19,473 nucleotides of DNA, taken from the NCBI GenBank assembly GCA_023433985.1, contig JAEYTN010000143.1, positions 1 to 19,473 on the forward strand, written 5' to 3'. The notes beneath the pieces are model-generated. The model was not told where the DNA came from. It did not search any database and saw only the letters and a list, made by a program, of their open reading frames with translations. Shown one piece after another: positions 7,983 to 17,442 of the stretch (position 1 is its first letter; each line of letters begins with the position of its first letter). The stretch comes from Pseudomonadota bacterium (GTDB taxonomy: Bacteria; Pseudomonadota; Alphaproteobacteria; Rhizobiales; Devosiaceae). Made by a program: the position numbers and the translations under genes.

Positions 7983-8020
7983 GAAGCCGCGGCGCGGTTG
8001 CCCCGCGGCTTCTTCTTTGT
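7983..8020 (+). terminator. Intrinsic terminator between bamA and lpxD
   Basis: A perfect 10-bp GC-rich stem (gaagccgcgg at 7983-7992 with ccgcggcttc at 8003-8012) with a 10-base loop is followed by TTCTTTGT. This has the shape of a Rho-independent terminator and lies 37 bases after the bamA stop. A smaller hairpin with a GGAA loop (ccccg/cgggg, 7956-7969) precedes it. Only 12 bases remain before the lpxD start codon. Confidence 0.75.
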
Positions 8021-8032
8021 GTAAAGACAGCC

Positions 8033-9061
8033 ATGGTCGATACGCGTTTCCACACCTCGTCTGGCCCGATTCCGCTTCGCTCGCTGCTCGCTTCGCTGGC
8101 GATGACACCGCTGGTCGACGACCGGCGCCTCGGCCAGCTCACGGTAACGGGCGCCGATGAACTGGACTGGGCCGACGGCACAGAACTGGCGCTCGCCGCC
8201 CGCCCCGCGTACCGCGAGGCGCTTCAGGAGACCGCCGCCGGCGCTGTCATCGTTCATCCGAGCCTGCGCGACTTCGTGCCTCCCGGGGCCATCGCCATTG
8301 TCGATGAGCGGGCCCATGACCTGTTCGTTGATCTCCTCGAGAAGCTCTACCCCGAGGGGACGCGCGGCGCGGCAGCGGCGCAGTTCGACGAGGAGGGGCC
8401 GGATACGCTGATCGAGAGCGGAGTCATTCTCGGCGAGAACGTGGTGATCGGTCCCAATGTCGAGATCGGCCGCAACAGCGTGATCGGGCCGAACACCGTG
8501 ATTGGCCGCGGCGTTACTATCGGCCGCAATGCGGTGATTGGTGCGAACGTGACGGTCGAGTATGCGCACCTGGGCAACAATGTCGTGCTGCACCCGGGTG
8601 TGCGGCTCGGAGCGGAAGGCTTCGGCTGGCTCTCACAAGGTCGTGGCAACCGAAAGATCCCGCAACTGGGCCGCGTCATCATCCAGGATGGCGTGGAGAT
8701 CGGAGCAAACTCCACAGTCGATCGGGGTACCCTGGGCGACACGGTTGTCGGTGAAGGCACCAAGATCGACAACCTTGTGCAGATCGGCCACAACTGCCGC
8801 ATAGGACGCCGTTGTCTGATTGCCGGCACTTGCGGCATCGGTGGCAGCACGATTATCGGTGACAACGTGCTGGTGGGCGGCGGCTCCGGCACTGTTGGGC
8901 ATATCAGTATCGGCGACGGCAGCATCCTGTCGGCCCGCTGCCTGGTGACCAAGGATGTGCCTGCGGGCGCGCATGTCGGCGGGCAACCGGCACAGGAACT
9001 GAGGGCATGGCAGCGCGAACTTGCGACGCTGCGGCGGCTAAGCAAAAGGGGACGAGAGTGA
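8033..9061 (+). CDS. lpxD: UDP-3-O-(3-hydroxyacyl)glucosamine N-acyltransferase
   Basis: LpxD (342 aa) transfers a 3-hydroxyacyl chain from acyl carrier protein to the 2-amino group of UDP-3-O-acylglucosamine, the third step of lipid A synthesis, in the cytoplasm. An N-terminal uridine-binding domain (about 1-105) is followed by a left-handed beta helix of isoleucine-rich hexapeptide repeats from about residue 125 ([18 protein letters not shown] and so on). His253 in the QIGHN motif matches the catalytic histidine. The C-terminal helix interacts with acyl carrier protein in the family. The upstream ribosome binding site is weak, and a terminator lies immediately before the gene. Its TGA overlaps the GTG start of fabZ by four bases. 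Confidence 0.97.
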   Translation: MVDTRFHTSSGPIPLRSLLASLAMTPLVDDRRLGQLTVTGADELDWADGTELALAARPAYREALQETAAGAVIVHPSLRDFVPPGAIAIVDERAHDLFVDLLEKLYPEGTRGAAAAQFDEEGPDTLIESGVILGENVVIGPNVEIGRNSVIGPNTVIGRGVTIGRNAVIGANVTVEYAHLGNNVVLHPGVRLGAEGFGWLSQGRGNRKIPQLGRVIIQDGVEIGANSTVDRGTLGDTVVGEGTKIDNLVQIGHNCRIGRRCLIAGTCGIGGSTIIGDNVLVGGGSGTVGHISIGDGSILSARCLVTKDVPAGAHVGGQPAQELRAWQRELATLRRLSKRGRE

Positions 9062-9546
9062 CGGTTACGAGTGAGGCTCCGGCCGAGCAGGCGAGGGAAC
9101 TGACCTCGATGCAGATCGGCGACATCCTGAAGGCGTTGCCGCATCGCTACCCGTTCCTGATGATCGACCGTATCATCGAGGTCGATAGCGACGAGTCCGC
9201 CATTGGCATCAAGAATGTCAGCTTCAACGAGCCGATCTTCCAGGGCCATTTTCCTGGCGAGCCCGTATTCCCGGGCGTGCTGATCATTGAGGGTATGGCC
9301 CAGACAGCGGGTGCCATTGCCATAGCTGCCGGTGCCGCGGCGGGCATCGACCACATCGTGTATCTGCTCACCGTCGACAAGTGCAAGTTCCGCCGACCGG
9401 CACGACCGGGCGACCAGATCGAGTACCACATCAAGAAGATGCGCCGGCGCATGACCATGGGCTGGTACGAAGCCAAGGCCATCGTCGACGGTGTCGTAAT
9501 CGCCGAGGCCGAGGTCGGGGCGATGGTGAGCCCCTCCGAAAAGTGA
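9058..9546 (+). CDS. fabZ: 3-hydroxyacyl-[acyl-carrier-protein] dehydratase FabZ
   Basis: This 162-aa hot-dog-fold enzyme dehydrates 3-hydroxyacyl-ACP to trans-2-enoyl-ACP in fatty acid synthesis. It competes with LpxA and LpxD for the same substrate pool, which explains its place in the lipid A operon. Catalytic His64 lies in QGHFPG and Glu78 in IIEGMAQ, with the family spacing of 14 residues; [12 protein letters not shown] is another hallmark. The GTG at 9058 is chosen because AAGGGGA (9046-9052) lies five bases upstream and the start overlaps the lpxD stop as GTGA. An in-frame ATG at 9109 would give a shorter, still plausible protein, and one at 9007 lies inside lpxD. Confidence 0.95.
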   Translation: MTVTSEAPAEQARELTSMQIGDILKALPHRYPFLMIDRIIEVDSDESAIGIKNVSFNEPIFQGHFPGEPVFPGVLIIEGMAQTAGAIAIAAGAAAGIDHIVYLLTVDKCKFRRPARPGDQIEYHIKKMRRRMTMGWYEAKAIVDGVVIAEAEVGAMVSPSEK

Positions 9547-10349
9547 GTGCCTTCGTTCACCCCAGTGCCATCGTCGAGGATGGAGCCAGGCTCGACGAGG
9601 ACGTGAAGATTGGCCCGTTCTGCCATGTCGGTCCCGAAGTTTCGCTCGGACCTGGAGTGGAGCTTCTTTCGCACGTGGTCGTGGCCGGCCGCACCACCAT
9701 CGGGCCCGAGACGCGCATCTTTCCGTTCGCCTCGATCGGTCACCAGCCGCAGGACCTCAAGTATCGCGGCGAGGCGAGCAGCCTCACGATCGGCGCCCGC
9801 TGCCAGATTCGCGAGAACGTCACCGTCAACCCCGGTACCGCGGGCGGTACGATGCAGACGCGCATCGGCGACGACTGCCTGCTGATGAATTCGGCCCATG
9901 TCGCCCACGACTGCGAGGTCGGCAACAATGTCGTCATCGCTGCCTACGTGGCGGTGGCGGGGCACTGCAAGATCGGTGACTACGTTGCCTTCGGCGGCAT
10001 GTGCGGAGTGCACCAGTATGTGCGCATCGGCGCGCATGCCTTCATCGGGGCGCACTCCATGCTCGATGCAGACGTCATCCCCTACGGGATGGCCGTTGGC
10101 AACCGAGCGCGCCTCGCCGGGCTGAACCTCGTGGGGCTGAAGCGCCGGAAGTTCGATCGCGAGGCGATCCATACGCTGCGGGCGGCATACCGCATGATCT
10201 TCTCCTCCGAGGGTACTCTGAAGGAGCGCGTCGACGATGCCGCGACGTTGTTCAAGGACGAGTCGATGGTGCAGGACGTGGTGAAGTTCATCACTGGCGC
10301 CAACGACCGTGCGATCTGCCTGCCGGTCAACGTCCCGGCCGAAGACTGA
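9543..10349 (+). CDS. lpxA: Acyl-ACP--UDP-N-acetylglucosamine O-acyltransferase
   Basis: LpxA (268 aa) catalyses the first, reversible step of lipid A synthesis: 3-O-acylation of UDP-GlcNAc by 3-hydroxyacyl-ACP. The beta-helix repeats run through about residue 185, followed by a helical C-terminal domain ([18 protein letters not shown]). NSAHVAHDC contains His119 and His122, matching the E. coli pair His122 and catalytic His125. The start is a GTG at 9543 in a GTGA overlap with the fabZ stop, giving [11 protein letters not shown], the normal N terminus; no good ribosome binding site is seen, so coupling to fabZ is likely. The stop overlaps the lpxI ATG by one base (TGATG). Confidence 0.97.
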   Translation: MSAFVHPSAIVEDGARLDEDVKIGPFCHVGPEVSLGPGVELLSHVVVAGRTTIGPETRIFPFASIGHQPQDLKYRGEASSLTIGARCQIRENVTVNPGTAGGTMQTRIGDDCLLMNSAHVAHDCEVGNNVVIAAYVAVAGHCKIGDYVAFGGMCGVHQYVRIGAHAFIGAHSMLDADVIPYGMAVGNRARLAGLNLVGLKRRKFDREAIHTLRAAYRMIFSSEGTLKERVDDAATLFKDESMVQDVVKFITGANDRAICLPVNVPAED

Positions 10350-11167
10350 TGCCCCGCCGGCTTGCCGTTGTGGCCGGCGCCGGCGCCCTCGCACCACAGG
10401 TGATCGAGGCAGCGCTCTCAGCGGGCGACGTCGTGCGGGCATTTTGCCTGTCGCCGCTCGACTTGCAGGAGGGTGCGGAACGGCAGGGTGTGTCTCTTGA
10501 GCGTCCGGCTGACCTGTTCGATGCCATCCGCAGCTTTCATGCTTCGCACCTTACTTTTGCCGGCTCGGTGACCCTGACCGACGACGATCGCCAGCGGCTG
10601 CTCGCAGTGCTCGGCGGAGCAGGGCAGCCGACCGGCGACGCGGCGCTGTCGAGCCTCGCATTCAGGCTAGAGGAGCTGACCGGGGCTACGCTCATCGGTC
10701 CGCACCAGGTGGCTCCCGACCTGCTGGCTGGCGCCGGCAGCCTGGCGGGGCCGGTCCCGACGCCAGAGCAACTGGCTGCAGCCCGGCTGGCGCTGCGGGC
10801 CGCCCGACAGGTTGGTACATTGGACCTGGGACAGGCCGCCGTCGTGGCAGGGGCACGGGTCGTGGCTGTGGAAGATGTCGCAGGTACCGATGAACTGCTG
10901 GCGCGGGTGGCGCGGCATCGCAGTGTGGGTTTGATCGGCGGCGCTCTCGAAACGCCGGTAGTTCTCGCTAAGGCCTGTAAACCCCAGCAACCATTGTTCG
11001 TCGATCTCCCTGCCATCGGCCCCACGACGTTAGCAGGCGCCTCCGCGGCGGGGATAAGACTGGTTGCCGTAGAGGCCGGCAAGACGTTGTTGCTTGAGCG
11101 GCAGAGGCTGTTCGCTGCGGCGGAATCCCGGGGCATCTCCATCGTCGGGTTGCCGATCGATGCGTGA
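10349..11167 (+). CDS. lpxI: UDP-2,3-diacylglucosamine diphosphatase LpxI
   Basis: LpxI (272 aa) hydrolyses UDP-2,3-diacylglucosamine to lipid X and UMP; it replaces the unrelated LpxH in alphaproteobacteria. Family features are the glycine-rich start LAVVAGAGALAPQV, the LDLGQAAVV and AVEDVAGTDELL blocks in the middle, and VDLPAIGPTT near the end, where Asp219 matches the conserved aspartate of the catalytic domain. Several blocks differ from what I remember of the family: the FAGNV-RP motif is FAGSVTLTD, and the KPxQxxRVD motif is KPQQPLFVD, without the arginine. The operon position between lpxA and lpxB makes the function secure. It overlaps lpxB by eight bases. Confidence 0.9.
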   Translation: MPRRLAVVAGAGALAPQVIEAALSAGDVVRAFCLSPLDLQEGAERQGVSLERPADLFDAIRSFHASHLTFAGSVTLTDDDRQRLLAVLGGAGQPTGDAALSSLAFRLEELTGATLIGPHQVAPDLLAGAGSLAGPVPTPEQLAAARLALRAARQVGTLDLGQAAVVAGARVVAVEDVAGTDELLARVARHRSVGLIGGALETPVVLAKACKPQQPLFVDLPAIGPTTLAGASAAGIRLVAVEAGKTLLLERQRLFAAAESRGISIVGLPIDA

Positions 11168-12299
11168 GCCGCTGCGACTGTTCGTGCTCGCCGGCGAAGC
11201 CTCGGGCGACCGGATCGGCGCCGACCTGGTGAGGCTCCTGAGGAAGCGGACGGAACTCGAGCTCTCCGGCGTAGGCGGAGCTGAGCTTGCGGCGGAGGGG
11301 CTTCGCAGCATGTTCCCCATGTCGGACCTGTCGGTGATGGGATGGTCGGACGTACTGGTACGACTGCCGTTGCTGCTATGGCGGGCCCGGCAGGTAGCGG
11401 ACGCGATCATCCGGGGAAAACCGGACGTGGTGGTGCTCATCGACTCGCAGGTCTTCGTGCGTGTCGTGGCAGAGCGGGTCCGGAAAGCCGGGGTAGGGGT
11501 GCCTATCCTGCTCTATGTGGCACCGGCCGTTTGGGTCTGGGCTCCGGAGAGGGCGGCTAAGCTGAAACCGCTGTTCGACGAGGTGCTGGCCGTACTGCCG
11601 TTCGAGCCACGGGTGATGGCGGAGCTTGGCGGACCAGCGACCACCTATGTCGGGCACCCGGCTCTGACCCGGCAGACGATGCGCGAGTTCCAGCCGGAGC
11701 GTGGAGTGCTGCTGCTGCTGCCGGGGAGCCGGGTCGGAGAGCTGAAGCGCCATTTGGGGCTGATGCGGGCTGCCGCCGAAGCGCTGCGCGGCCATCCGAG
11801 GGTCAGCGGCTTCGTATTGCCGACCTTGAGCGGGCTGAAGGAACGGCTGGAGGCCGAGGTAGCGGCCTGGCGCGTGCCTGTACGGGTGGTGGCCGGAACG
11901 GCCCGAGATCAGGCGTTCGCCGACGCGGTGGGGGCGTTCGCCGTCAGCGGCACCGTAACCTTGGAGCTCGCCATGGCGGCGGTGCCGATGGTGGTGACCT
12001 ATGTCGGAGACCGCGGGCAGGCGAAGCGTTATGCCCAGCTCGATCGACCGCCCATGGTGGCCCTGCCCAACATCATCGCCGGCCGCGAAGTGGTGCCGGA
12101 ATTGCTGTTTCCTGCCGAGGTGGACCCGGCGAAGGTAGGGCCGGCGCTCAAGGCACTGCTTGACGACGTCGCCGCCCTCGATGCCCAACTCGCCGCGTTC
12201 CGCGAGATCCGGGCGTTGATGCAAAAAGGGGCGCCCGAGGCACCCCTGGTGGATCCCGCCGAGCGGGTGCTCGCGGCGCGGCTCAGCCGCGATTGGTAA
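11160..12299 (+). CDS. lpxB: Lipid-A-disaccharide synthase
   Basis: LpxB (379 aa) is a GT-B family 19 glycosyltransferase that joins UDP-2,3-diacylglucosamine and lipid X into the beta-1',6-linked disaccharide at the inner membrane surface. Recognisable blocks are [14 protein letters not shown] at the N terminus, [40 protein letters not shown] opening the second domain, [19 protein letters not shown], and [15 protein letters not shown]. The ATG at 11160 gives the standard [17 protein letters not shown] start and lies eight bases inside lpxI, so translation is probably coupled. The last 17 bases overlap the 3' end of the convergent gltA. Confidence 0.96.
   Translation: MREPLRLFVLAGEASGDRIGADLVRLLRKRTELELSGVGGAELAAEGLRSMFPMSDLSVMGWSDVLVRLPLLLWRARQVADAIIRGKPDVVVLIDSQVFVRVVAERVRKAGVGVPILLYVAPAVWVWAPERAAKLKPLFDEVLAVLPFEPRVMAELGGPATTYVGHPALTRQTMREFQPERGVLLLLPGSRVGELKRHLGLMRAAAEALRGHPRVSGFVLPTLSGLKERLEAEVAAWRVPVRVVAGTARDQAFADAVGAFAVSGTVTLELAMAAVPMVVTYVGDRGQAKRYAQLDRPPMVALPNIIAGREVVPELLFPAEVDPAKVGPALKALLDDVAALDAQLAAFREIRALMQKGAPEAPLVDPAERVLAARLSRDW
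12277..12291. repeat. Palindrome over the lpxB/gltA 3' overlap
   Basis: A 15-base inverted repeat, cgcggct-c-agccgcg, is centred on base 12284, inside the stretch shared by the two convergent genes. In either RNA it can form a 6-bp all-GC stem (12277-12282 with 12286-12291) whose three-base loop is the gltA stop codon (TCA on the plus strand). There is no T-run on either side. It may help define both transcript ends, but codon constraints of two GC-rich genes could also produce it. Confidence 0.4.
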
Positions 12300-13578
12300 T
12301 CGACACGTAGTCGCGCGTCGGGGAGCCCTGATAGAGCTGGCGCGGGCGGCCGATCTTCTTCTGCGGGTCGGCGATCATTTCCTTCCACTGAGCAATCCAG
12401 CCCACGGTACGGCTGAGCGCGAAGATGGCGGTGAACATCGAGGTCGGGAAGCCGATCGCGTCGAGGATGATGCCCGAGTAGAAATCGACGTTCGGGTAGA
12501 GCTTGCGGTCGATGAAGTACTGATCGGAAAGCGCGATCTTCTCGAGCTCCTTGGCCACCTGCAACGTCGGCGACAGGTTGTCGGCGCCCAGCTGGGCCAG
12601 CACGTCGTTGGCGGCCTGCTGCATCACCTTGGCGCGAGGATCGTAGTTCTTGTAGACGCGGTGGCCAAAGCCCATCAGGCGGAAGCCCGAATTCTTGTCC
12701 TTGGCCTTCTCGATGAACTCGGGGATGCGGTCTACCGTGCCGATCTGCTTGAGCATGTTGAGCGCCGCCTCGTTGGCGCCGCCGTGGGCTGGCCCCCAGA
12801 GGCAAGCGACGCCGGCGGCGATGCAGGCGAACGGGTTGGCGTCGGACGAACCGGCGAGCCGCACGGTCGAGGTCGAGGCGTTCTGCTCGTGGTCGGCATG
12901 GAGCATGAAGATCAGGTCCATGGCGCGCGCCACAACCGGGTTCACGACATAGTCCTCAGCCGGGACGGAGAAGCACATGCGCAGGAAGTTCGACGAATAG
13001 TCAAGGTCGTTGCGCGGGTACACGAAAGGCTGGCCCACCGAGTACTTGTAGGCCATGGCGACGATCGTCGGGATCTTGGCGACCATGCGGATCGAGGCGA
13101 TCTCGCGCTGCTGCGGATCGTTGATGTCGGTCGAGTCGTGGTAGAAGGCTGCCATCGCGCCCACCACCCCGCAGACGATGGCCATCGGATGCGCATCGCG
13201 ACGGAAGCCGCGATAGAAGTAGTGCATCTGCTCGTGGACCATGGTGTGCTTCGTCACCCGGTCGGTAAAATCGGCCAACTGCGCCTTGTTGGGCAGCTCG
13301 CCGTAGAGCAGCAGGTAGCAGACTTCCAGATAGTTCGATTTCTCGGCCAGCTGCTCGATCGGGTAGCCGCGGTACATCAGCTCGCCCTTGTCCCCGTCGA
13401 TATAGGTAATCGAGCTGTCGGTGGCGGCCGTCGAGGTGAAGCCGGGATCGTAGGTGAACAGGCCCGTCTTGGCGTAGAGCGACCGGATGTCGATGACATC
13501 GGGACCGACGGAGCCAGAGAGCACCGGGAACTCGAAAGTCTGGTCCCCGATGGTGAGTTTGGCGACGGTATCGGTCAT
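12283..13578 (-). CDS. gltA: Citrate synthase, type II (hexameric)
   Basis: Citrate synthase (431 aa) condenses oxaloacetate and acetyl-CoA to citrate, the entry step of the TCA cycle. Length and the N-terminal beta-rich domain (residues 5-60, with [31 protein letters not shown]) place it in the Gram-negative, NADH-sensitive type II group. [12 protein letters not shown] and [12 protein letters not shown] form part of the active site; His306 in GFGHRVYKN and the Asp near residue 365 in VDFYSG are catalytic. An excellent AAGGAG (complement of 13585-13590) sits six bases before the ATG. The 3' end overlaps lpxB. gltX lies 153 bases upstream on the same strand. Confidence 0.97.
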   Translation of the reverse strand: MTDTVAKLTIGDQTFEFPVLSGSVGPDVIDIRSLYAKTGLFTYDPGFTSTAATDSSITYIDGDKGELMYRGYPIEQLAEKSNYLEVCYLLLYGELPNKAQLADFTDRVTKHTMVHEQMHYFYRGFRRDAHPMAIVCGVVGAMAAFYHDSTDINDPQQREIASIRMVAKIPTIVAMAYKYSVGQPFVYPRNDLDYSSNFLRMCFSVPAEDYVVNPVVARAMDLIFMLHADHEQNASTSTVRLAGSSDANPFACIAAGVACLWGPAHGGANEAALNMLKQIGTVDRIPEFIEKAKDKNSGFRLMGFGHRVYKNYDPRAKVMQQAANDVLAQLGADNLSPTLQVAKELEKIALSDQYFIDRKLYPNVDFYSGIILDAIGFPTSMFTAIFALSRTVGWIAQWKEMIADPQKKIGRPRQLYQGSPTRDYVSITNRG

Positions 13579-13731
13579 TAGGCTCTCCTTTGTGGCCGAG
13601 GGCCCGGCAGGAAGGCAGCGGGCCGGCCAGATGGTCGTTTATGCGAGCAGGTTCGTTGGCGTAACGTATCTAGGTGGGGTCTGCAACACGTGGGTGAACA
13701 CGGCTGACCTAATTGGAATCTCCGATTGTTA
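13579..13731 (-). other. gltX-gltA intergenic region (gltA leader)
   Basis: This 153-base gap precedes gltA. It holds the strong gltA ribosome binding site, a 6-bp hairpin in the leader (13601-13606 with 13619-13624) and a CACGTG hexamer near 13687. I could not identify a convincing -35/-10 pair on the minus strand, and there is no T-tract terminator for gltX. The gap is long enough for a gltA promoter. Confidence 0.4.
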
Positions 13732-15147
13732 TCAGCTGGCCTGATCCTGTAGCCGGGCAAGCGTTTCGTCGCGGCCGATCAGTACCATGACCTCGAAAAT
13801 CCCCGGCGAGACAGTGCGTCCGGTGAGGGCGGCGCGCAAGGGCTGCGCCACCTTGCCGAGCTTCAGCCCCCGCGCTTCCGCAAAGCTGCGGGCGGCGGCG
13901 TCGATGGCGGCAACCGTCCACTCGTTGAGGCCGCGAAGTACCTCGATGAAGGCGCCGATATTCGCGCGAGCATCCGCGGTGAGCTGCGCGTCAGCGGCGG
14001 CATCGATCGCCAGAGGACGGACCGCGTAGATGAACTGAGCCAGGTCGATGAGCTCAAGCACTGTCTTGGCACGCGGCTGCAGCTCGGGCAGGGCTGCGAG
14101 TGCGGTGTCCCTGTTGGCGCGCAGGCCATTTGCATCGGCCAGGCGGCCGACTTCCTGCGCGGTGGCCAGCATCACCTCATAGAGGTGCGCCGGCTTGGCC
14201 TCGCGGATGTAGTGACCGTTGATGTTCTCGAGCTTGGCGAAGTCGAAGCGCGCGGCGCCCTTGTTCAGCGCGTCGAGGCTAAACCATTCGACCATCTGCT
14301 GGGTCGAGAAGATCTCGTCGTCCCCATGGCTCCAGCCGAGCCGCGCGAGATAATTGCGGATCGCTTCGGGCAGATAGCCCATCTGGCGGTAGGCCTCGAC
14401 GCCGAGCGCGCCGTGGCGCTTCGACAGCTTGGCGCCATCCGGGCCGTGGATGAGCGGGATGTGGCTCATCTCGGGGATGAACCAGCCCATCGCGTTGTAG
14501 ATCACGATCTGCCGGGCGGCGTTGGTCAGATGGTCGTCGCCGCGAATGATGTGGGTGACGCCCATATCATGATCGTCGACGACCACGGCCAGCATGTAGG
14601 TAGGCGTGCCGTCCGAACGCAGGATGATAAAATCATCGAGGTTCTCGGTCTTGAACACGACCTCGCCCTGCACATGGTCGTGCACGCGGATTTCCCCCGA
14701 TAGCGGAGCCTTGATGCGGATCACGGGAGCAACGCCCGTTGGGGCCTCGGACGCATCCCGGTCGCGCCAATAGCCATTGTAGCGCGGAGGCAGCCCGTTG
14801 GCGCGCGCGGTCTCGCGCATCTCGGCGAGCTCCTCGGGCGAGCAATAGCAATAGTAGGCCTGGCCACGGGCGAGCAGCTCGTTGGCGACCTCGGCGTGCC
14901 GCGCGGCGCGGCTGAATTGCATGAAGGGCTCGCCGTCCCAATCGAGGCCGAGCCATTTGAGGCCGTCGAAAATCGCCTGCACGGCAGCATCCGTCGAGCG
15001 TTCGCGGTCGGTGTCCTCGATCCTCAGCAGCATCTTGCCGCCGGTGTGGCGCGCGAAAGCCCAGTTGAACAGGGCCGTGCGTGCGCCGCCGATATGCAGG
15101 TAGCCGGTGGGCGAGGGGGCGAAGCGAGTGACGACGGGGGTAGCCAT
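13732..15147 (-). CDS. gltX: Glutamate--tRNA ligase
   Basis: GluRS (471 aa) charges tRNA-Glu with glutamate. It is a class I synthetase: HIGG at residues 18-21 (in [17 protein letters not shown]) and KLSKR at 240-244 are the HIGH and KMSKS motifs. The Rossmann domain, the connective insertion and the helical anticodon-binding C-terminal half are all present. Many alphaproteobacteria have two GltX copies, one acting on tRNA-Gln for later amidation, and the sequence alone does not settle which this is. The ATG at 15147 gives the canonical [15 protein letters not shown]; an open frame runs further upstream but would lie within the divergent comEC. The best ribosome binding site, GGAG (complement of 15163-15166), is rather distant. 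Confidence 0.96.
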   Translation of the reverse strand: MATPVVTRFAPSPTGYLHIGGARTALFNWAFARHTGGKMLLRIEDTDRERSTDAAVQAIFDGLKWLGLDWDGEPFMQFSRAARHAEVANELLARGQAYYCYCSPEELAEMRETARANGLPPRYNGYWRDRDASEAPTGVAPVIRIKAPLSGEIRVHDHVQGEVVFKTENLDDFIILRSDGTPTYMLAVVVDDHDMGVTHIIRGDDHLTNAARQIVIYNAMGWFIPEMSHIPLIHGPDGAKLSKRHGALGVEAYRQMGYLPEAIRNYLARLGWSHGDDEIFSTQQMVEWFSLDALNKGAARFDFAKLENINGHYIREAKPAHLYEVMLATAQEVGRLADANGLRANRDTALAALPELQPRAKTVLELIDLAQFIYAVRPLAIDAAADAQLTADARANIGAFIEVLRGLNEWTVAAIDAAARSFAEARGLKLGKVAQPLRAALTGRTVSPGIFEVMVLIGRDETLARLQDQAS

Positions 15148-15178
15148 GGGTTGGGATGCAATCTCCGTGTTGGCCGGC

Positions 15179-15207
15179 TGTGTATGCGGGTGCGGGATGA
15201 AGCGCAA
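15179..15207 (-). promoter_or_regulatory. Possible gltX promoter
   Basis: On the minus strand TTGCGC (complement of 15202-15207) and TACACA (complement of 15179-15184) are 17 bases apart, in the 119-base divergent gap between gltX and comEC. The start of transcription would fall near 15172. Each box matches only half of the consensus, so this is a weak candidate supported mostly by position. Confidence 0.28.
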
Positions 15208-15266
15208 GCGGCCCGCTGGTAGCGGACTGGCTGCGTGTGTAGCATGGCTCCGGCTTGGGGGAACAA

Positions 15267-17399
15267 GTGGCGCAGCCGGGGGATATTGCACTCGCCGATC
15301 GCACCGGCGTGCCAGAGCTGGCGCCGGCGAAATTGCCATTGCCCGAAGCCTGGCTGCCAGAACGTAAGGGCGTGTTGCCGGGGGTGCGCGCCGCATTCGC
15401 TGATGCGCTGGAGCATCGGCGTCTGTTTCTCCTGATGCCGTTCGCGATGATCGCTGGCTTGGTGGTGGCGTTTCAGTTGCCCAATGAGCCGGAGCCCATG
15501 TTGTTGGGGGCAGGGACGGCGGCCGCCATCGGCGTGATCGCGTTGAGCTGGCGTTCGCTGCTGTGGAGCCGCGTTGCCGGTCTGGCAGCATCGTTCTGGC
15601 TGGGCTTCTGCCTGTTGAGCATCCACGGCGCGCTGTTCGGAACCGAGATGCTGGCACGACCTGCCTACGGCGCATACGAGCTTCACGTCGATGAGGTGCT
15701 GATGGCCAATGCCGGCGGCGTTCGTGCGGTGGTTTCGGGCATCGTGCCGCGCGAGGGAGCGCGGGCCCTGCCGGTGCGGCGGGCTCGCATTGTGATCGAT
15801 GGTGCACCGGATCTGGCGCCGGGCGACGTGATCCGCGGTCGGGCGCGGTTCTACGCCGTCCCGGGGCCGGTGGTGCCGAACGGTTTCGACACGCAGTTCC
15901 ACGCCTTCTTCGATGGCATCGGCGCCTATGGCAGCACGATTGGGGCGGTGGAGCGCGTGAGCGCGGGGGCCGAGGGAACGCCGCAGCGGGTGATCGACGG
16001 TATCCGGCGCTCCATTGCTGCGAAGATCGACGCCGTGCTGCCGCAGCCCTCCGCCGGCATTGCCCGGGCGCTGATCACCGGTGACCAGAGCGCGGTGACC
16101 GAGGAAGCACGTGAGGTGATGGCGACTGCAGGGCTCGCGCACGTATTGTCTGTTTCCGGCCTGCACCTGACGCTGGTTGCCATGCTGGTGATGGCGACCT
16201 TGCGAGGCGGCCTGGCCCTGGTCGGTGGCTTCGATCGCTTCGTGTCGGTGAAACGGCTTTCCGCGATTGGCGCGATCGTCGCCTCGCTCGGGTACTTCGC
16301 CATATCGGGCGGCAACGTCGCGGCGCTGCGCTCGACCATCATGATCGTGCTGGTGCTTGGGGCGGTGGTGGCCGGACGGCGGGCACTGACCATGCGGAAC
16401 GTCGCAATCGCCGCGGTCATCATCATCGTCACCGATCCGGCGAGCGTGTTCCGGCCGAGCTTCCAGCTTTCGTTCGCTGCCGTGGTGGCATTGATTGGGG
16501 CGTGGGAGATGATGCGGCCGAGCGATGAGCGGGATCGCAGTTGGCTCGGCCGGATCGGGGCCTATTTCGTAGGTGGCGCGCTCACCAGCCTGGTGGCCGG
16601 TGCGGCCACGCTGCTGTTCTCGATCTACCACTTCCAGCAGACGGCGCCCCTTAGCGTGCTCGGCAACCTGTTGTCGCTGGTGCTGATCGGCTTCGTGATG
16701 ATGCCTGCGGCGCTGGTGGCGACGCTGCTCATGCCGTTCGGGCTCGAAGCGCCACTTCTTGTGGTCATGGGCTGGTCCATCGACGCCATGCTCTGGGTGG
16801 CGAGCATAGTCGCAGGATGGAGCGCGGGGATAAGTGCCAGCCCGCTGCTGCTGCCCGTGGCCCTGATCCTGGGGCTGGGAGCGCTGGCCTGGTTCGCGTT
16901 CCTGACGACATGGCACCGATACATCGGACCCGTGCTGCTGGTGCCGGCGGTGCTGCTGCTGGCGCTTGACCGGCCCCCGGACGTGCTGATCTCGGACACG
17001 ACCCAGGCGGTAGCCATGCGGGGAGCCCAGGGGTTGGCGCTCGTTGCGGGGAAGCCGGACAGCTTCGCCGTGGAGGTTTGGCGCGAGACCTATGCCGAGC
17101 CATTGAAACCGGCGCCGCTGCTGAAATGCGACAGCATCGGCTGCTACGGTGCGAGCCCGGCAGGGTTCACCGTGGCTGTGGCAACGGACCCCGCCGCGTT
17201 CTTCGAGGATTGCGCGCTGGCCGACCTGATACTCATTCGCCGGCGGGCGCCGGATGGTTGCGGCGCTGATACGGTGGTCGACGCCGATACGCTCGAAGCG
17301 GGCGGTATCCAGTGGCTGCGCTGGAATCCTGCTTCCCGGACGTTCGAAGTGCGGCCAGCAGTGCCGCCGGGAGACCGGGCATGGCGGGTGCCTCACTAG
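15267..17399 (+). CDS. comEC: ComEC/Rec2 family competence protein
   Basis: ComEC proteins form the inner-membrane channel that passes single-stranded DNA into the cytoplasm during natural transformation. This 710-aa protein has membrane helices near residues 50-120, a soluble N-terminal domain of the DUF4131/OB type (about 125-230), and the Competence domain with its signature [10 protein letters not shown] and [12 protein letters not shown] (about residues 292-303) and a long run of helices to about 570. The C-terminal part lacks the HxHxDH motif of a metallo-beta-lactamase domain, as in many alphaproteobacterial forms. No ATG fits the start. GTG at 15267 with GGGGGA four bases upstream is preferred; TTG at 15255 is the alternative. 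Uptake ability of the host is not shown by this gene alone. Confidence 0.9.
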   Translation: MAQPGDIALADRTGVPELAPAKLPLPEAWLPERKGVLPGVRAAFADALEHRRLFLLMPFAMIAGLVVAFQLPNEPEPMLLGAGTAAAIGVIALSWRSLLWSRVAGLAASFWLGFCLLSIHGALFGTEMLARPAYGAYELHVDEVLMANAGGVRAVVSGIVPREGARALPVRRARIVIDGAPDLAPGDVIRGRARFYAVPGPVVPNGFDTQFHAFFDGIGAYGSTIGAVERVSAGAEGTPQRVIDGIRRSIAAKIDAVLPQPSAGIARALITGDQSAVTEEAREVMATAGLAHVLSVSGLHLTLVAMLVMATLRGGLALVGGFDRFVSVKRLSAIGAIVASLGYFAISGGNVAALRSTIMIVLVLGAVVAGRRALTMRNVAIAAVIIIVTDPASVFRPSFQLSFAAVVALIGAWEMMRPSDERDRSWLGRIGAYFVGGALTSLVAGAATLLFSIYHFQQTAPLSVLGNLLSLVLIGFVMMPAALVATLLMPFGLEAPLLVVMGWSIDAMLWVASIVAGWSAGISASPLLLPVALILGLGALAWFAFLTTWHRYIGPVLLVPAVLLLALDRPPDVLISDTTQAVAMRGAQGLALVAGKPDSFAVEVWRETYAEPLKPAPLLKCDSIGCYGASPAGFTVAVATDPAAFFEDCALADLILIRRRAPDGCGADTVVDADTLEAGGIQWLRWNPASRTFEVRPAVPPGDRAWRVPH

Positions 17400-17424
17400 C
17401 TTGCCGCAATCCCGCCCGGATCAT

Positions 17425-17442
17425 GGTTAACGGCCGTTTACC
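17425..17442. repeat. Near-perfect palindrome between comEC and the lactonase gene
   Basis: Eighteen bases, ggttaacgg followed directly by ccgtttacc, form an inverted repeat with one mismatch and no spacer. It fills the end of the 43-base gap between two convergent genes and abuts the TAA stop of the lactonase gene at 17443. It may help end transcription from both sides, although there is no T-run; a protein-binding site is the other option. Confidence 0.4.

Noticed and set aside
8410..8950. Short periodic repeats in lpxD and again in lpxA
   Set aside because: These encode the isoleucine-rich hexapeptide repeats of the left-handed beta helix and are not a tandem DNA repeat or CRISPR.
15148..15807. 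Upstream extension of the gltX open frame
   Set aside because: The extension would overlap the divergent comEC gene for hundreds of bases and has low-complexity content; the canonical [15 protein letters not shown] start is at 15147.
15024..17396. Very long minus-strand open frame (790 codons) opposite comEC
   Set aside because: It is the mirror of comEC in high-GC DNA, is rich in Arg, His and Gln with no recognisable domain, and it overlaps the start of gltX in another frame. The plus-strand frame has clear ComEC motifs.
15255..17399. Possible truncated or frameshifted ComEC because the C-terminal hydrolase motif is missing
   Set aside because: The frame is intact, the length is normal for alphaproteobacterial ComEC, and many of these lack HxHxDH.
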